A stretch of DNA of 45,416 nucleotides from Herpetosiphonaceae bacterium (GTDB lineage Bacteria; Chloroflexota; Chloroflexia; Chloroflexales; Herpetosiphonaceae), in contig JABXJS010000199.1 of the NCBI GenBank assembly GCA_013538855.1, forward strand, positions 1 to 45,416, in the 5' to 3' direction. Position 1 is the stretch's first letter. The number at the start of each line of letters is the position of its first letter. Both the position numbers and the translations under genes were made by a program. Below are positions 16,128 to 25,293 of this stretch, in pieces. The notes beneath the pieces were generated by a model, which had not been told where the DNA came from, ran no database searches, and saw only the letters and a list, made by a program, of their open reading frames with translations.

Positions 16128-18434
16128 CTATCTGCCGAGCAACTGCTGAATAGTTTCGAGCAGATTGCTTTGATCAAACTGACTTTTCACAATGTATGCC
16201 TGCGCGCCAGCCAACAGGCCCTCACGCCGATCAGATTCGCGGGCCAAGCTCGTGATGATGATAACCGGGAGATGGGTCAGGCGCTGATCTTCGCGAATAC
16301 GGCGTGTTAGCTCAAAGCCGTTGAGGTGAGGCATCTCAACATCGCTGACAACAAGATCGTAGATGTTGGTCTGTAGCTTGTCAAGCGCATCACGGCCATT
16401 GACCGCCGCCTCGACCTCGTAGCCGGCCGACTGGAGGATCGAGCGCAGCAGCTCGCGGGTTGTAAACGAGTCCTCGGCGATCAGCAGGCGCGGCGGTGGC
16501 GCATCGGCGGCCTGCTGGCGGGTGGCGACGCGGCTCGCCTCGCGGGCGCGATCAATCAGCGCGGCGGGGTTGAGCAGCAGCACGATGCGCCCATCAGGCA
16601 GGACAATTGCGCCGGAGCAGAGGCGCTGCTGGCCGAGGACGGGGCCTAAGCTTTTGATCACCGCCTCGCGCTCGTCGATCAGCCGGTCAACGAGCAAGGC
16701 CAGCGGGCGCTGCGCCGGACCAAGCACCACCAAGGTGGAGATATCCGAGGGCTGCGGCAGCGGACCGCGCTGTCCCAGCAGCGGCGCAAGCGCCACAATC
16801 GGTGTTGAGCGCCCGTCGATCCAGACCGTTGGCCGGCCCTCTATGGTTTGGATCTCGCCACCGGAGACGCGCTGGCCGCCCATACAGGCGGTGGATGGCA
16901 GCGCATACCAGGTTCCAGCAACATCAAACAGCAGCACGCGCGTGGTAAGCAAGGTGATCGGCAAGGTCATGATGATCGTGGTACCAACCCCGACCGTTGA
17001 CTCGATCTCGATGCGCCCGCCGACCTCAATCACAGCGGTGCGCACAACATCCATGCCCACGCCGCGCCCAGAGACATCGGTGATAATCTCGCTGGTGGAG
17101 AAGCCAGGTGCCCAGATCAACTCCAGCGCCTCGCCATCGGACAGGCGCTCGGCGTGCTCTAGCTCAACCAGACCGCGCTGGACGGCGCGCTGACGGACGA
17201 GCTGCGGGTCGATGCCGCGGCCATCGTCGGCGATAACCAACTCAATGGTGCCGCCAATCGAGCGGGCGGCGAGGCGCAGGGTGGCATGGGCGGGCTTGCC
17301 AGCGGCCACGCGCACCGCAGGCGGCTCGATGCCGTGGTCGAGCGCGTTGCGCACCAAGTGCACCAGCGGCTCGGCGAGCATCTCGATCACCTTGCGATCG
17401 GCCTCGGTTGTTTCGCCCTCGGTGAGCAGATTAACCTCTTTGCCAAGGGTGCGGCTCAGCTCGCGCACAGCGCGCGGGATCGGCGCAAACAGGCCAGCGA
17501 TCGGCTGCAGGCGCGTGGTCATCACCTCGGCCTCTAGCTCATCGACCAACGACGACGTGAGCGCCGTGTGGGTTTCCCACTGCGTCCGCGCGCTGCGCAG
17601 CACGTTGAGCGCCTCGTCAATTTGATTCGCGAGCGTGCCAGCAAGCTGCTCGAGCTGGCGGCGCACACTGGGCGCGCCGCGCAAGGCCTTAATCTTCTGC
17701 TCCAGCGTCAGCAGACCGCGAATTTGCTTCTGCAGGAGGCGCTGCACCTGATCGAGGTGCTCGGCGTGGGCCTTTTGGGCCTGGCGGCTCACCACAAGCT
17801 CGCCGGTGGTGTTGAGCAAGCGGTCCAGGCGTGTGATCGGCACACGAATGGTCGGGCGGCTAACCGTGGCGCGGGTTGGCGGCGCAGCCACAGCGGGCGC
17901 AGGCGCAGGCTCAGCTGGTGCTGGCGCAGCAACTGGTGCCGGGGCAGCAGGCGCAGGTGTTGGCTGCGGTGCGGCTGGCGCAGTGGGCACAGGCGGTGCA
18001 GGCGCAGGTGCAGCCGGTGCAGGCTCAAGCGCAGGCGGCGCAGCGACACCGGACTCAAGCGCCGTCAGCCGCTGGATAATGCCATCGACCCGTGAGTCAG
18101 TCGGCGCAGGCTCGCCGACATGCTGGGCCAGATGCTGCAAGACATCGACGCCGAGCAGCAGGGCATCGTTGATCGCAGGCGAGATGGTAAGCTTGCCCTC
18201 GCGCAGCGCGCCGAGCACCGACTCCATGGCGTGGGCGAGGCGGCCGGTATCGACCTGGCCGAGCATGCGTGCCGAGCCTTTGATGGTGTGGGCAGCGCGG
18301 AAGACAGCGTCGATGGTGCCACGATCAGCGGGCTGGGCCTCCAAGGCCAGCAGGCCATCGATGATCGCGCGGACATTTTCTTCAGTTTCCTCGCGGAACT
18401 GGCCCCAGAAGGCGGATAGATCAAAATTGCTCAT
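16128..18434 (-). CDS. cheA: CheA hybrid histidine kinase with C-terminal receiver
   Basis: This is a 768-residue protein. The N-terminal Hpt domain has the phosphorylated His49 in [14 protein letters not shown] Pro/Ala-rich linker of some 60 residues follows, then the dimerisation region. The HATPase domain has [14 protein letters not shown] (N box), [10 protein letters not shown] (G1) and [11 protein letters not shown] (G2). A CheW-like domain comes next, and finally a receiver with [15 protein letters not shown] as the phospho-acceptor site. There is no P2 domain of the E. coli type. The ATG at 18434 is 14 bases inside the receptor gene; an earlier TTG/ATG pair at 18464-18467 is less likely. 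The fused receiver suggests a phosphate sink or a second output in addition to the separate CheY and CheB. Confidence 0.93.
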   Translation of the reverse strand: MSNFDLSAFWGQFREETEENVRAIIDGLLALEAQPADRGTIDAVFRAAHTIKGSARMLGQVDTGRLAHAMESVLGALREGKLTISPAINDALLLGVDVLQHLAQHVGEPAPTDSRVDGIIQRLTALESGVAAPPALEPAPAAPAPAPPVPTAPAAPQPTPAPAAPAPVAAPAPAEPAPAPAVAAPPTRATVSRPTIRVPITRLDRLLNTTGELVVSRQAQKAHAEHLDQVQRLLQKQIRGLLTLEQKIKALRGAPSVRRQLEQLAGTLANQIDEALNVLRSARTQWETHTALTSSLVDELEAEVMTTRLQPIAGLFAPIPRAVRELSRTLGKEVNLLTEGETTEADRKVIEMLAEPLVHLVRNALDHGIEPPAVRVAAGKPAHATLRLAARSIGGTIELVIADDGRGIDPQLVRQRAVQRGLVELEHAERLSDGEALELIWAPGFSTSEIITDVSGRGVGMDVVRTAVIEVGGRIEIESTVGVGTTIIMTLPITLLTTRVLLFDVAGTWYALPSTACMGGQRVSGGEIQTIEGRPTVWIDGRSTPIVALAPLLGQRGPLPQPSDISTLVVLGPAQRPLALLVDRLIDEREAVIKSLGPVLGQQRLCSGAIVLPDGRIVLLLNPAALIDRAREASRVATRQQAADAPPPRLLIAEDSFTTRELLRSILQSAGYEVEAAVNGRDALDKLQTNIYDLVVSDVEMPHLNGFELTRRIREDQRLTHLPVIIITSLARESDRREGLLAGAQAYIVKSQFDQSNLLETIQQLLGR

Positions 18435-19953
18435 GGCGGTTGCGGGCCGAGCCGGCCTGGGCATCAATGTTAACTAAAGAGTGAAGGCGGGTGGCAATCG
18501 CCGTGAGCGTTGAGGCCGCCTCGGCGGTCTGGCGCGAGCCAGCGGCAGTCTGGCGCGACACCTCGGCGATCTCGCGCATCGTCTCGACGACCTGCTCGGA
18601 GGCCGTTTGCTGCTGCGCGGTGGCGAGTGAGATCTCCTGGGCTAGCTGGGCGGTGCGCTCGCCGAGCACCACGATCGAGTCCATTTCTTGGCCGGCGAGG
18701 TGGGCCAGCACGACGCCCTGCTCAACCTCCTTGACGCTATCTTCGGTGGCCAAGACCGATGCGTTGGTGGCGGCCTGGATTTCGGCGATCACGCCTTTGA
18801 CCTCGCGTGCGGCCGCGAGCGTGCGATTGGCGAGGCTCTTGACCTCGGCGGCGACCACGGCGAAGCGACGGCCGTACTCGCCGGCACCGGCGGCCTCGAT
18901 GGCCGCATTGAGGGCCAACAGGTGCGTCTCATCGGAGACATCGTCGATGAGGGCGATGATCTCGCTGATGTGCTGCGAGCGCTCGCCAAGGCTCAGGACG
19001 CGGGTTGACACCTCTTGGACGCGCGCCTTGATGCGCTCAAGGCCCTGGATGGCCTCATCGACCGACTGCTGGCCGGAGGCGAGCGACTCGAGCGTCTGCT
19101 GAGCGGCCCCGCTGACCTGATCGGAGGCGCTGGCGATCTGGCGGGCGGTGTAGCCCAGCTCCTCGATGGTGGATGTTACCTCGGAGACCGCCGACGCCTG
19201 CTCGGTGGCACCGGAGGCCTGCTGCTGTGACGCAGCGGACAGCTCGGCGGCGGCGGAGGACAGCTCGGTGCCCAGCTCGATCTGCTGGATATTTTTCTCC
19301 ATGAGCTGCTCGTTGGCGCGCAGCATATCGGCGGCCCACTGCTCGCTTTGAGTGACGTACTCGGCCATCGCGCGGCTGAAGATGATCGTCAGAAAGATCG
19401 TGGTTACGAGACCGGCGACAAAGAGCACGCCGCCGATGATGACCAGGCCATCGAGCGGCGAGCCATCGGCATTGACGATGCGGATGCCATCGAGGGCATC
19501 GGTGGCTTCGAGGAGCGCGAGGATGAGATAGGCGAGCAGCAGGGCCGAGCCCATAGCAAGAATCTCGCGCCATGTGGCCACCAAGCCAATCGTAAAGAGG
19601 ATGACCAGCAAGATCGAGGTGATCAAGCTTTGGCTGACGCCGCCGTAGATTGCCGCCGAGACCAAGACCACAAAGGCGGTCACCGGAATGATCGTATAGA
19701 AGGCGGTGACGAGGCGCTTGGTACGAATGCACCAGAGCGTCGCGGCGGCAGCAACGGCAGCGATGAGCATGAGCAGAAACAGCGGCGACAGCGACGACCA
19801 TGGATCGTTCTTACGCTCGAAGACCCAGGCGATAACCGCAACCAAAGGCGCGCCGATGACCACAGCGAGGCTGAAGATCGTCAGAATCACCCGGCGACGG
19901 TCGCGCAAGCTCATAACATTCAGTGTAAAGCGAGAAGCAGAAGGAGTTGCCAT
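18421..19953 (-). CDS. Methyl-accepting chemotaxis protein with six membrane segments
   Basis: This 510-residue receptor has about six hydrophobic helices in its first 195 residues arranged as pairs, with no large periplasmic domain and no obvious HAMP domain. The cytoplasmic signalling domain (about 235-495) has the hairpin tip [20 protein letters not shown] and [18 protein letters not shown] lies seven bases before the ATG. A receptor without an extracellular sensor may monitor membrane state, energy status or a protein partner. It is the only receptor gene in the operon. Confidence 0.93.
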   Translation of the reverse strand: MATPSASRFTLNVMSLRDRRRVILTIFSLAVVIGAPLVAVIAWVFERKNDPWSSLSPLFLLMLIAAVAAAATLWCIRTKRLVTAFYTIIPVTAFVVLVSAAIYGGVSQSLITSILLVILFTIGLVATWREILAMGSALLLAYLILALLEATDALDGIRIVNADGSPLDGLVIIGGVLFVAGLVTTIFLTIIFSRAMAEYVTQSEQWAADMLRANEQLMEKNIQQIELGTELSSAAAELSAASQQQASGATEQASAVSEVTSTIEELGYTARQIASASDQVSGAAQQTLESLASGQQSVDEAIQGLERIKARVQEVSTRVLSLGERSQHISEIIALIDDVSDETHLLALNAAIEAAGAGEYGRRFAVVAAEVKSLANRTLAAAREVKGVIAEIQAATNASVLATEDSVKEVEQGVVLAHLAGQEMDSIVVLGERTAQLAQEISLATAQQQTASEQVVETMREIAEVSRQTAAGSRQTAEAASTLTAIATRLHSLVNIDAQAGSARNRHEQF

Positions 19954-19963
19954 AGGGATGCTC

Positions 19964-20401
19964 CTAGCAACGGAAATCTTCGTGGACCAGCGGCATATGA
20001 ACGATCACAAACGTCTCGAGATCAAGGATCAGGCAGGGCACAGCGTCGATCAAAATCACGCCGGCGATGGTTGGATCGACGCTGGCATCGTGGATCAGCG
20101 ACGGCAGCTCGAGCACCGCAGCGACATCCACCGCTGCATCAGCAATCGCATCGACCACAACGCCAACCCAGCGCTCACCGACGGTGAGCAGCAGTGCCAC
20201 ACGCTGCTCGGCCTGGCTTTGGACAGCGGCCCAGACCGCCAAATCGCACAGCGGCACGCGGCCCCAGCGCGTGTGCAGGTTAGTCAGCTCGGCCCCAACA
20301 TTGGGCAAGCGGCGCACAGCCTTAATCGCCGTAGCGCTCACAGCGTAGCGCTGATCGGCGATCTGCACAGGATAGAACGCGAGTGCGCTGTCGGGCGGCA
20401 T
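19964..20401 (-). CDS. CheW-like adaptor protein
   Basis: This 145-residue protein has a CheW-type beta-barrel pattern: [21 protein letters not shown] at the start, a central [20 protein letters not shown] and a closing [17 protein letters not shown]. It would couple the receptor to CheA. The ATG at 20401 is preceded by AAGGTG; a GTG two codons earlier is possible. It is more diverged than the CheW upstream and lacks the usual GxxRxRG signature, so it could be a specialised adaptor. Confidence 0.75.
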   Translation of the reverse strand: MPPDSALAFYPVQIADQRYAVSATAIKAVRRLPNVGAELTNLHTRWGRVPLCDLAVWAAVQSQAEQRVALLLTVGERWVGVVVDAIADAAVDVAAVLELPSLIHDASVDPTIAGVILIDAVPCLILDLETFVIVHMPLVHEDFRC

Positions 20402-20414
20402 AGACACCTTGGTG

Positions 20415-20840
20415 TTAATAATTCAGGCGAACGGTGTTCAACACGGCCTCTAGATCGAGCATGCTAGCCCGACCAAACGGCGTCATCACCAAGCCGCTGA
20501 TGAGCGTTGAAGCGCGGGCGGGCGCATCCTCAAGCGATGTTGGATCCAGCGTCAGCATATCGGCAACCTGATCGGTGATGAGGGCAAAATCTGTGGCTTG
20601 CGCGTGGGTAAACAGCAAGCGTGAGCTGCGCGTCGGCGCATCGAGTGGCAAATTGAGCAAGACGCGCGCATCGATGACCGGCACGAGCATGCCGCGCTGA
20701 TTGATAATGCCGATAATGGCTGGCGGCGTACCAGGGACGGGGGTAGGCGCATGCCAGCGCTCGATCGCCCGCACCTGTTCGACAGGGAGAACGTACCATT
20801 CCTGGCTGAGCTGAAAGACGACGTGGTGCGTCCAAGGCAT
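20415..20840 (-). CDS. CheW-domain protein
   Basis: This CheW-family adaptor of 141 residues starts at MPWTHHVVFQLSQEWYVLPV. The diagnostic PAIIGIINQRGMLVPVIDAR loop is present, as is the terminal LDLEAVLN strand. CheW bridges receptors and CheA. The ATG at 20840 is favoured because GCGGGG lies six bases before it; 20846 is an alternative. It is the first gene of the chemosensory operon, with an ~80-base leader from the promoter at 20927-20955. Confidence 0.85.
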   Translation of the reverse strand: MPWTHHVVFQLSQEWYVLPVEQVRAIERWHAPTPVPGTPPAIIGIINQRGMLVPVIDARVLLNLPLDAPTRSSRLLFTHAQATDFALITDQVADMLTLDPTSLEDAPARASTLISGLVMTPFGRASMLDLEAVLNTVRLNY

Positions 20841-20926
20841 GGGCATCCCCGCTTGGATGACAGCACAGGCGCGCTGTGCTACAGGGCATCGCAAATAGAC
20901 GATACTGATGGCTCAAAAGTGCGTTT

Positions 20927-20955
20927 AGCATAGCCCGAAGATTCGGGGCTGTCAA
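20927..20955 (-). promoter_or_regulatory. Promoter of the chemosensory operon with internal palindrome
   Basis: On the minus strand TTGACA (20950-20955) and TATGCT (20927-20932) are 17 bases apart. The spacer contains the palindrome CCCGAAGATTCGGG (20934-20947), a plausible operator because a bound protein would block polymerase. The leader has a GCACAG/CTGTGC hairpin around 20857-20880. Confidence 0.65.
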
Positions 20956-21006
20956 GCAGCGATCAGCGCGGCTGTCTCAGCGCAGCTACGAGGTCGGATC
21001 GGGGCT

Positions 21007-21035
21007 TTGGCAACAATTCAGCGCTATGCTATAAT
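21007..21035 (+). promoter_or_regulatory. Promoter of the nucleoside ABC importer operon
   Basis: TTGGCA (21007-21012), a 17-base spacer and a perfect TATAAT (21030-21035) form a strong sigma70-type promoter. It is divergent from the chemosensory promoter about 50 bases away. The start would be near 21042, giving a leader of about 100 bases. Confidence 0.7.
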
Positions 21036-21041
21036 CTCGGT

Positions 21042-21144
21042 TCGATGGTGAATACCATCACACCCGATTTGCATCCCCCCGCGCTCTGCGGAAATCGGGC
21101 GTCTATTGGAGGGGAGCCTACAGATAACCTTTTAGGAGGATTCC
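21042..21144 (+). promoter_or_regulatory. Structured 5' leader of the BMP gene
   Basis: The leader begins with a GATGGT/ACCATC hairpin (21044-21059). A long stem CCCGATTT (21063-21070) / AAATCGGG (21092-21099) encloses a CCGC/GCGG inner hairpin and a C-run. Two Shine-Dalgarno-like sequences follow: GGAGGGG near 21108 and the AGGAGG that serves the ATG. The C-run could pair with the first purine-rich stretch. It does not match the purine riboswitch core. A regulatory role is inferred from structure and position only. Confidence 0.35.
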
Positions 21145-22317
21145 ATGTTTCAGAAGCGTTTTGTTGCGCTCCTGATGCTGCTCGTTCTGGCGCTGCCAGT
21201 TCTAGCTGCATGTGGTGGTGCAGATGCAACCTCCACCCCCGAGTCATCGAACACCGGCGCGACCGAGCCGACCAAAGCTGCCGAGCCGACCGCCGCACCG
21301 ACTGAGGCTGCCGCCGCCCCAACCGAGGCGACCGAGCCGACCGCTGAGGCGACCGCCGAGGCCACCAGCGAGCCAAGCACTGGCGGCAACGCCAGCGACC
21401 TACGCATCGGCCTCGTGACCGACGTGGGCAAAGTCACCGACGGCACCTTCAACCAGTACGCCTACGAGGGCCTGAAGCGCGCCGAGAAAGAGCTGGGCGT
21501 GAAGGTCGACTTCATCGAGACGGTCAACCCGGCCGACTACGAGAAGAACATCGACCAGTTCGCCTCGCAGGGCTACGACCTGGTGATCGGCGTGGGCTTC
21601 TTGATGGGCGATGCAATCAAGGCATCCGCCGCCAAGTACCCCGACATCAACTTCGCCATCGTCGACTCGACCTACGAGGAGACCATCCCGAACGTCAAGG
21701 GTCTGGTGTTCTCCGAGGATCAGGCCGCGTTCATCGTGGGCGCGCTGGCGGCAAGCATGAGCAAGACCGGCCAGATCGGCGTCGTTGGTGGCGTCGAGAT
21801 CCCACCGGTGCAGAAGTATGTGATGGGCTACGAGGCGGGCGCGAAGTATGTCAACCCTGACATCAAAGTTGCCAAGGTCTACGTGCCATCGTTCACCGAC
21901 CCGGCCCAGGGCGCTGAGGCGGCCAAGAACCAGATCGCCGAGGGCGCTGACGTGATCTTCGGCGCTGGCGGCCAGACCGGCTCGGGCGGCATCCAGAGCG
22001 CTGCCGACGAGGGCGTGTACGTGCTTGGCGTCGACCAGGACGAGTACTACACCACCTTCAAGGGCGGCCCGGCTCCCAAGCTGCTGAGCAGCGCGCTGAA
22101 GCGCGTTGATAACGCCGTGTTCGACACGATCAAGGAATTGGTCGATGGCAAGTTCCAGGGCGGCCAGTACCTGGGCACGGCGGCCAACGGCGGCGTCGAC
22201 TATGCGCCGTTCCACGATACCGAGAGCGAAGTTCCCGCCGATGTGAAGGCCAAGCTTGACGAGATCAAGAAGGGTCTGGCCGACGGCACGATCGAGACCG
22301 GCGTTAAGCTGCCGTAA
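21145..22317 (+). CDS. BMP-family substrate-binding lipoprotein (nucleoside ABC importer)
   Basis: This is a 390-residue exported lipoprotein. The signal peptide ends at LPVLAAC with lipidated Cys23, followed by a Thr/Glu/Ala/Pro-rich spacer to about residue 80. The basic membrane protein (PnrA/TmpC-like) domain then runs from LRIGLVTDVGKVTDGTFNQ to the end, with YDLVIGVGFLMGDA, PNVKGLVFSEDQAAFIVGAL and GVYVLGVDQDEYYT as family landmarks. Members bind purine nucleosides, in a few cases other ligands. AGGAGG precedes the ATG. It is the first gene of an operon with the ATPase and two permeases, as in the YufNOPQ-type importers. Confidence 0.93.
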   Translation: MFQKRFVALLMLLVLALPVLAACGGADATSTPESSNTGATEPTKAAEPTAAPTEAAAAPTEATEPTAEATAEATSEPSTGGNASDLRIGLVTDVGKVTDGTFNQYAYEGLKRAEKELGVKVDFIETVNPADYEKNIDQFASQGYDLVIGVGFLMGDAIKASAAKYPDINFAIVDSTYEETIPNVKGLVFSEDQAAFIVGALAASMSKTGQIGVVGGVEIPPVQKYVMGYEAGAKYVNPDIKVAKVYVPSFTDPAQGAEAAKNQIAEGADVIFGAGGQTGSGGIQSAADEGVYVLGVDQDEYYTTFKGGPAPKLLSSALKRVDNAVFDTIKELVDGKFQGGQYLGTAANGGVDYAPFHDTESEVPADVKAKLDEIKKGLADGTIETGVKLP

Positions 22318-22345
22318 GTCTGATCGACATACGCTCGACACAGCG

Positions 22346-22371
22346 AGGGGTGCGACAATTGTCGCGCCCCT
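22346..22371 (+). terminator. Stem-loop between BMP and ATPase genes
   Basis: A 26-base near-perfect inverted repeat (AGGGG..GCGAC / GTCGC..CCCCT around AATT) lies 29 bases after the BMP stop. The T-tract is weak (TTTGCGGTT). It may act as a partial terminator or an mRNA-stabilising stem that keeps the binding protein in excess over the membrane parts. A TATCAT sequence follows, but no good -35 was seen. Confidence 0.55.
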
Positions 22372-22439
22372 TTGCGGTTAAGTGTGGTATCATCAGCGCA
22401 CCAGACCACCAACTAATTTGTCTCGATGAGGAGCCGTCT

Positions 22440-23975
22440 GTGAACAACGTCATTCCCGCGTTGGAAGTACGCGATATCACCAAGCGTTTTCCAGGCGTGT
22501 TGGCCAACGATCATATCTCCTTCACGCTCCTCCCTGGCGAAATCCATGCTTTTCTCGGCGAAAATGGCGCTGGGAAATCGACCTTGATGAATATTCTCTA
22601 CGGCCTGTACGCCCCTGACGAGGGCCAGATTTTCATCAATGGCGAGGCCGTGACGATTCGCAATCCCTCAGATGCAATCGCACGTGGGCTAGGGATGGTG
22701 CATCAAGAGTATGCGCTGGTTGATACGCTCACCGTGACCGAAAACATCATCCTCGGAACCGAACTACAGAAGAACTTGCTGATCGACCGCAAGCGTGCGC
22801 ATCAGGAGGTCGAGCGGCTCTCGCAAGAGTACGGGCTGATCGTGCCGCCGGATAGCCTCGTTGGCGATCTGCCTGTTGGCGTGCAGCAGCGCGTTGAAAT
22901 CCTCAAGGCGCTGTATCGGCGTGTGAATATGCTCATCCTCGATGAGCCAACCGCTGTGCTCACGCCGCAGGAGGCCGACGATCTATTTCGCGTGATGCGC
23001 GAGCTAGCCGATCAGGGCAAGTCGATCATCTTCATCACGCATAAGCTGCGCGAAGTGCTCGCGGTGGCGGACCGGATCACGGTGCTGCGCCGCGGCAAGG
23101 TCGTTGGCTCGGCCAACCCGCATGAGTCGACCGAGCGCTCACTGGCCGCCATGATGGTGGGCCGCGAAGTTGTGCTACAGGTTGAAAAAGGCCCCGCCCA
23201 TCCCGGCGAGGTTGTGCTGGAGGTCGAGGGCCTAGCAGCGCTCGACGACCGTGGCGTGCAGGTGCTCAACGATGTCTCGCTTGAGGTGCGCGCCGGTGAG
23301 GTGCTGGGCATCGCCGGTGTGCAGGGCAACGGCCAAACCGAGCTGGTGCAGGCCATCACGGGGCTACAGCCAGCGAGCCACGGCAAGGTGCGCCTGAAAG
23401 GGCAGGACATCACCGCGCTTGAGCCACGCCAGATCACCGCCAAAGGCGTGGCCTACATCCCCGAGGATCGCAAGGGCACCGGGCTGGTGCTCGACTACAC
23501 CATCGCCGAAAATATGGTGCTCAGCACCTACTATAAGCCACCGTTCACCCAGGGCCTCACCCTGAAAGAGGAAGCGATCTCGGAGCACGCCGACGAGCTG
23601 ATTGAAACATTCGATGTGCGCACGCCATCGCAGCTCACAGCGGCCGGATCGCTCTCTGGCGGCAATCAGCAGAAGATCATCGTTGCGCGTGAGTTCTCCC
23701 GTGACAACGTACTGCTGATCGCCTCGCAGCCGACCCGCGGCATCGACGTTGGCTCGATTGAGTTTATTCACAAGTCGATCATTGCGCAGCGCGATGCTGG
23801 CGTAGCCGTGCTGCTCGTCTCGGCCGAGCTTGATGAAGTGCTCTCGCTAGCGGACCGCGTGGCGGTGATGTACCACGGCAGCATAGTTGCGACGCTTCCC
23901 GCCGCAGAAGCCACACGTGAGCGCGTGGGTCTGCTGATGGCTGGCGTGCAGCAGGAGGAAACGACCAATGGCTGA
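22440..23975 (+). CDS. Nucleoside ABC importer ATP-binding protein (tandem ATPase)
   Basis: This 511-residue protein has two ABC domains, as in the RbsA/YufO group. The first has Walker A FLGENGAGKSTL, signature LPVGVQQRVEILKAL and Walker B MLILDEPTAVLTP. The second has a degenerate Walker A (GIAGVQGNGQTELVQAI), signature SLSGGNQQKIIVARE and LLIASQPTRGIDVGS in the Walker B position, where Asp-Glu is replaced by Ser-Gln. This asymmetry is usual for the family. The start is a GTG at 22440 with GAGGAG six bases upstream; an earlier in-frame ATG at 22350 lies within the stem-loop and is unlikely. The protein energises uptake at the inner face of the membrane. Confidence 0.93.
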   Translation: MNNVIPALEVRDITKRFPGVLANDHISFTLLPGEIHAFLGENGAGKSTLMNILYGLYAPDEGQIFINGEAVTIRNPSDAIARGLGMVHQEYALVDTLTVTENIILGTELQKNLLIDRKRAHQEVERLSQEYGLIVPPDSLVGDLPVGVQQRVEILKALYRRVNMLILDEPTAVLTPQEADDLFRVMRELADQGKSIIFITHKLREVLAVADRITVLRRGKVVGSANPHESTERSLAAMMVGREVVLQVEKGPAHPGEVVLEVEGLAALDDRGVQVLNDVSLEVRAGEVLGIAGVQGNGQTELVQAITGLQPASHGKVRLKGQDITALEPRQITAKGVAYIPEDRKGTGLVLDYTIAENMVLSTYYKPPFTQGLTLKEEAISEHADELIETFDVRTPSQLTAAGSLSGGNQQKIIVAREFSRDNVLLIASQPTRGIDVGSIEFIHKSIIAQRDAGVAVLLVSAELDEVLSLADRVAVMYHGSIVATLPAAEATRERVGLLMAGVQQEETTNG

Positions 23976-25290
23976 TCCGCACGACGCCAAAGATCACCGC
24001 GACCCAGATCAGCACCCGCAGGATGTCGTAGAGCAGCCAGCGGCTCCCAGCGACCCGACTGTTCCAGCAACCAAGGGCGTGCTGCGCAGCATTCGCTGGG
24101 GCGAGCTGCTGGTGCCAATTTTGGCGATCTTCACCGCCATTCTGGTTGGAGCCGTGATCGTGTTTCTCTCGGCTCCAGCGGAGAAAGGCTCGCGCCTCCA
24201 CGTCACTTGGGAGGCGTTCAAGGGGCTGTTTATCGGGGCCTTTGGCAACTGGGCCGAGCCGAGCACCATCCCCAATGCGCTCTCGGGCACCTTGGTCGAG
24301 TCGACGCCCTACATCTTGGCCGGGCTGGCTGTGGCGCTAGGCTTCAAGGCGGGCCTGTTCAACATTGGTGCCGAGGGCCAGCTGCTGATCGGCGCGCTGA
24401 CCGCTGTGTCGATTGGCGTGTGGCTGCCAGGATGGATCGGGGTTGAGTCGCTGCCAGCGATCATCCATCTGCCGCTCGCCGTGCTCGGCGGGTTTGTCGG
24501 CGGTGGGCTGTGGGGCGCAATTCCGGGCTACCTGCGCGCCAAAACCGGGGCGCACGAGGTGATCACCACGATCATGCTCAACTACATCGCCCTGCGCCTG
24601 ATCGACTATATGATTGTGAGCGGGCCGATGAAAGACCCAGCAGGCAGCGCGCCGCGCACGCCGTTTGTGCAAGGGCCAGCCATCCTGCCGCAGTTTGTTG
24701 GCGTGGTGCGCGACCCCAGCCTCACCGGCGGCAACACCTATCAGCCGCTGATCGCAACCACCAGCTCCACCTGGGACCTGCGCGTCCACGCTGGTCTGCT
24801 GATCGCGCTGCTGGCGGTGGTCTTTGTCTGGTGGCTGCTCAACCGCACGCCGAAGGGCTTTGAGATCAAGACCGTCGGGGCGAATCCGCAGGCGGCGCGC
24901 TACGCAGGCATGAGCATCGTGAGCACGACGGTGCTGACCATGACGCTCTCCGGCGGCCTAGCGGGCTTAGCGGGCGCGGGGCAGGTGCTGGGGCTAGAGC
25001 ACAACATGAAGTCGGTGTTCTCCGGCGGCCTCGGCTTCGACAGCATCGCAATCGCCCTGCTGGCCAAGAGCAACCCGATCGCGATCATCCCCGCCGCGCT
25101 CTTCTGGGGCGCGCTACGGCAGGGAGCCGGAGCGATGCAGATTCGCTCGGGCATTTCGATCAACCTTATCAACATCATTCAAGCTTTGGTGATCATCTTC
25201 GTCGCTGCCGATCAAATTGTGCGCTGGATCTATCGTATTCGGCGTGAGCAAGGTGGCCAGATGGTGTTTACCCGTGGTTGGGGGAAATAG
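23968..25290 (+). CDS. ABC importer permease (nucleoside type)
   Basis: This 440-residue BPD_transp_2 (RbsC/YufP-like) permease starts with an unusually polar N-terminal tail (DPHDAKDHRDPDQHP). About eight to ten membrane helices follow from residue 45. PYILAGLAVALGFKAGLFNIGAEGQLLIGAL (in part) is the family's conserved segment, and AHEVITTIMLNYIALRL is a second. The ATG overlaps the ATPase stop by eight bases with GAGGAAA upstream. It forms the translocation pore with the next gene product. Confidence 0.92.
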   Translation: MADPHDAKDHRDPDQHPQDVVEQPAAPSDPTVPATKGVLRSIRWGELLVPILAIFTAILVGAVIVFLSAPAEKGSRLHVTWEAFKGLFIGAFGNWAEPSTIPNALSGTLVESTPYILAGLAVALGFKAGLFNIGAEGQLLIGALTAVSIGVWLPGWIGVESLPAIIHLPLAVLGGFVGGGLWGAIPGYLRAKTGAHEVITTIMLNYIALRLIDYMIVSGPMKDPAGSAPRTPFVQGPAILPQFVGVVRDPSLTGGNTYQPLIATTSSTWDLRVHAGLLIALLAVVFVWWLLNRTPKGFEIKTVGANPQAARYAGMSIVSTTVLTMTLSGGLAGLAGAGQVLGLEHNMKSVFSGGLGFDSIAIALLAKSNPIAIIPAALFWGALRQGAGAMQIRSGISINLINIIQALVIIFVAADQIVRWIYRIRREQGGQMVFTRGWGK

Positions 25291-25293
25291 ACC

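Noticed and set aside
21042-21144. Purine riboswitch before the nucleoside importer
   Set aside because: The conserved purine-aptamer loops and core bases are absent; only an unassigned structured leader can be claimed.
22350-22440. Earlier in-frame ATG for the ABC ATPase
   Set aside because: It lies within the intergenic stem-loop, adds residues unlike the family and has no ribosome site, whereas the GTG at 22440 has GAGGAG at six bases.
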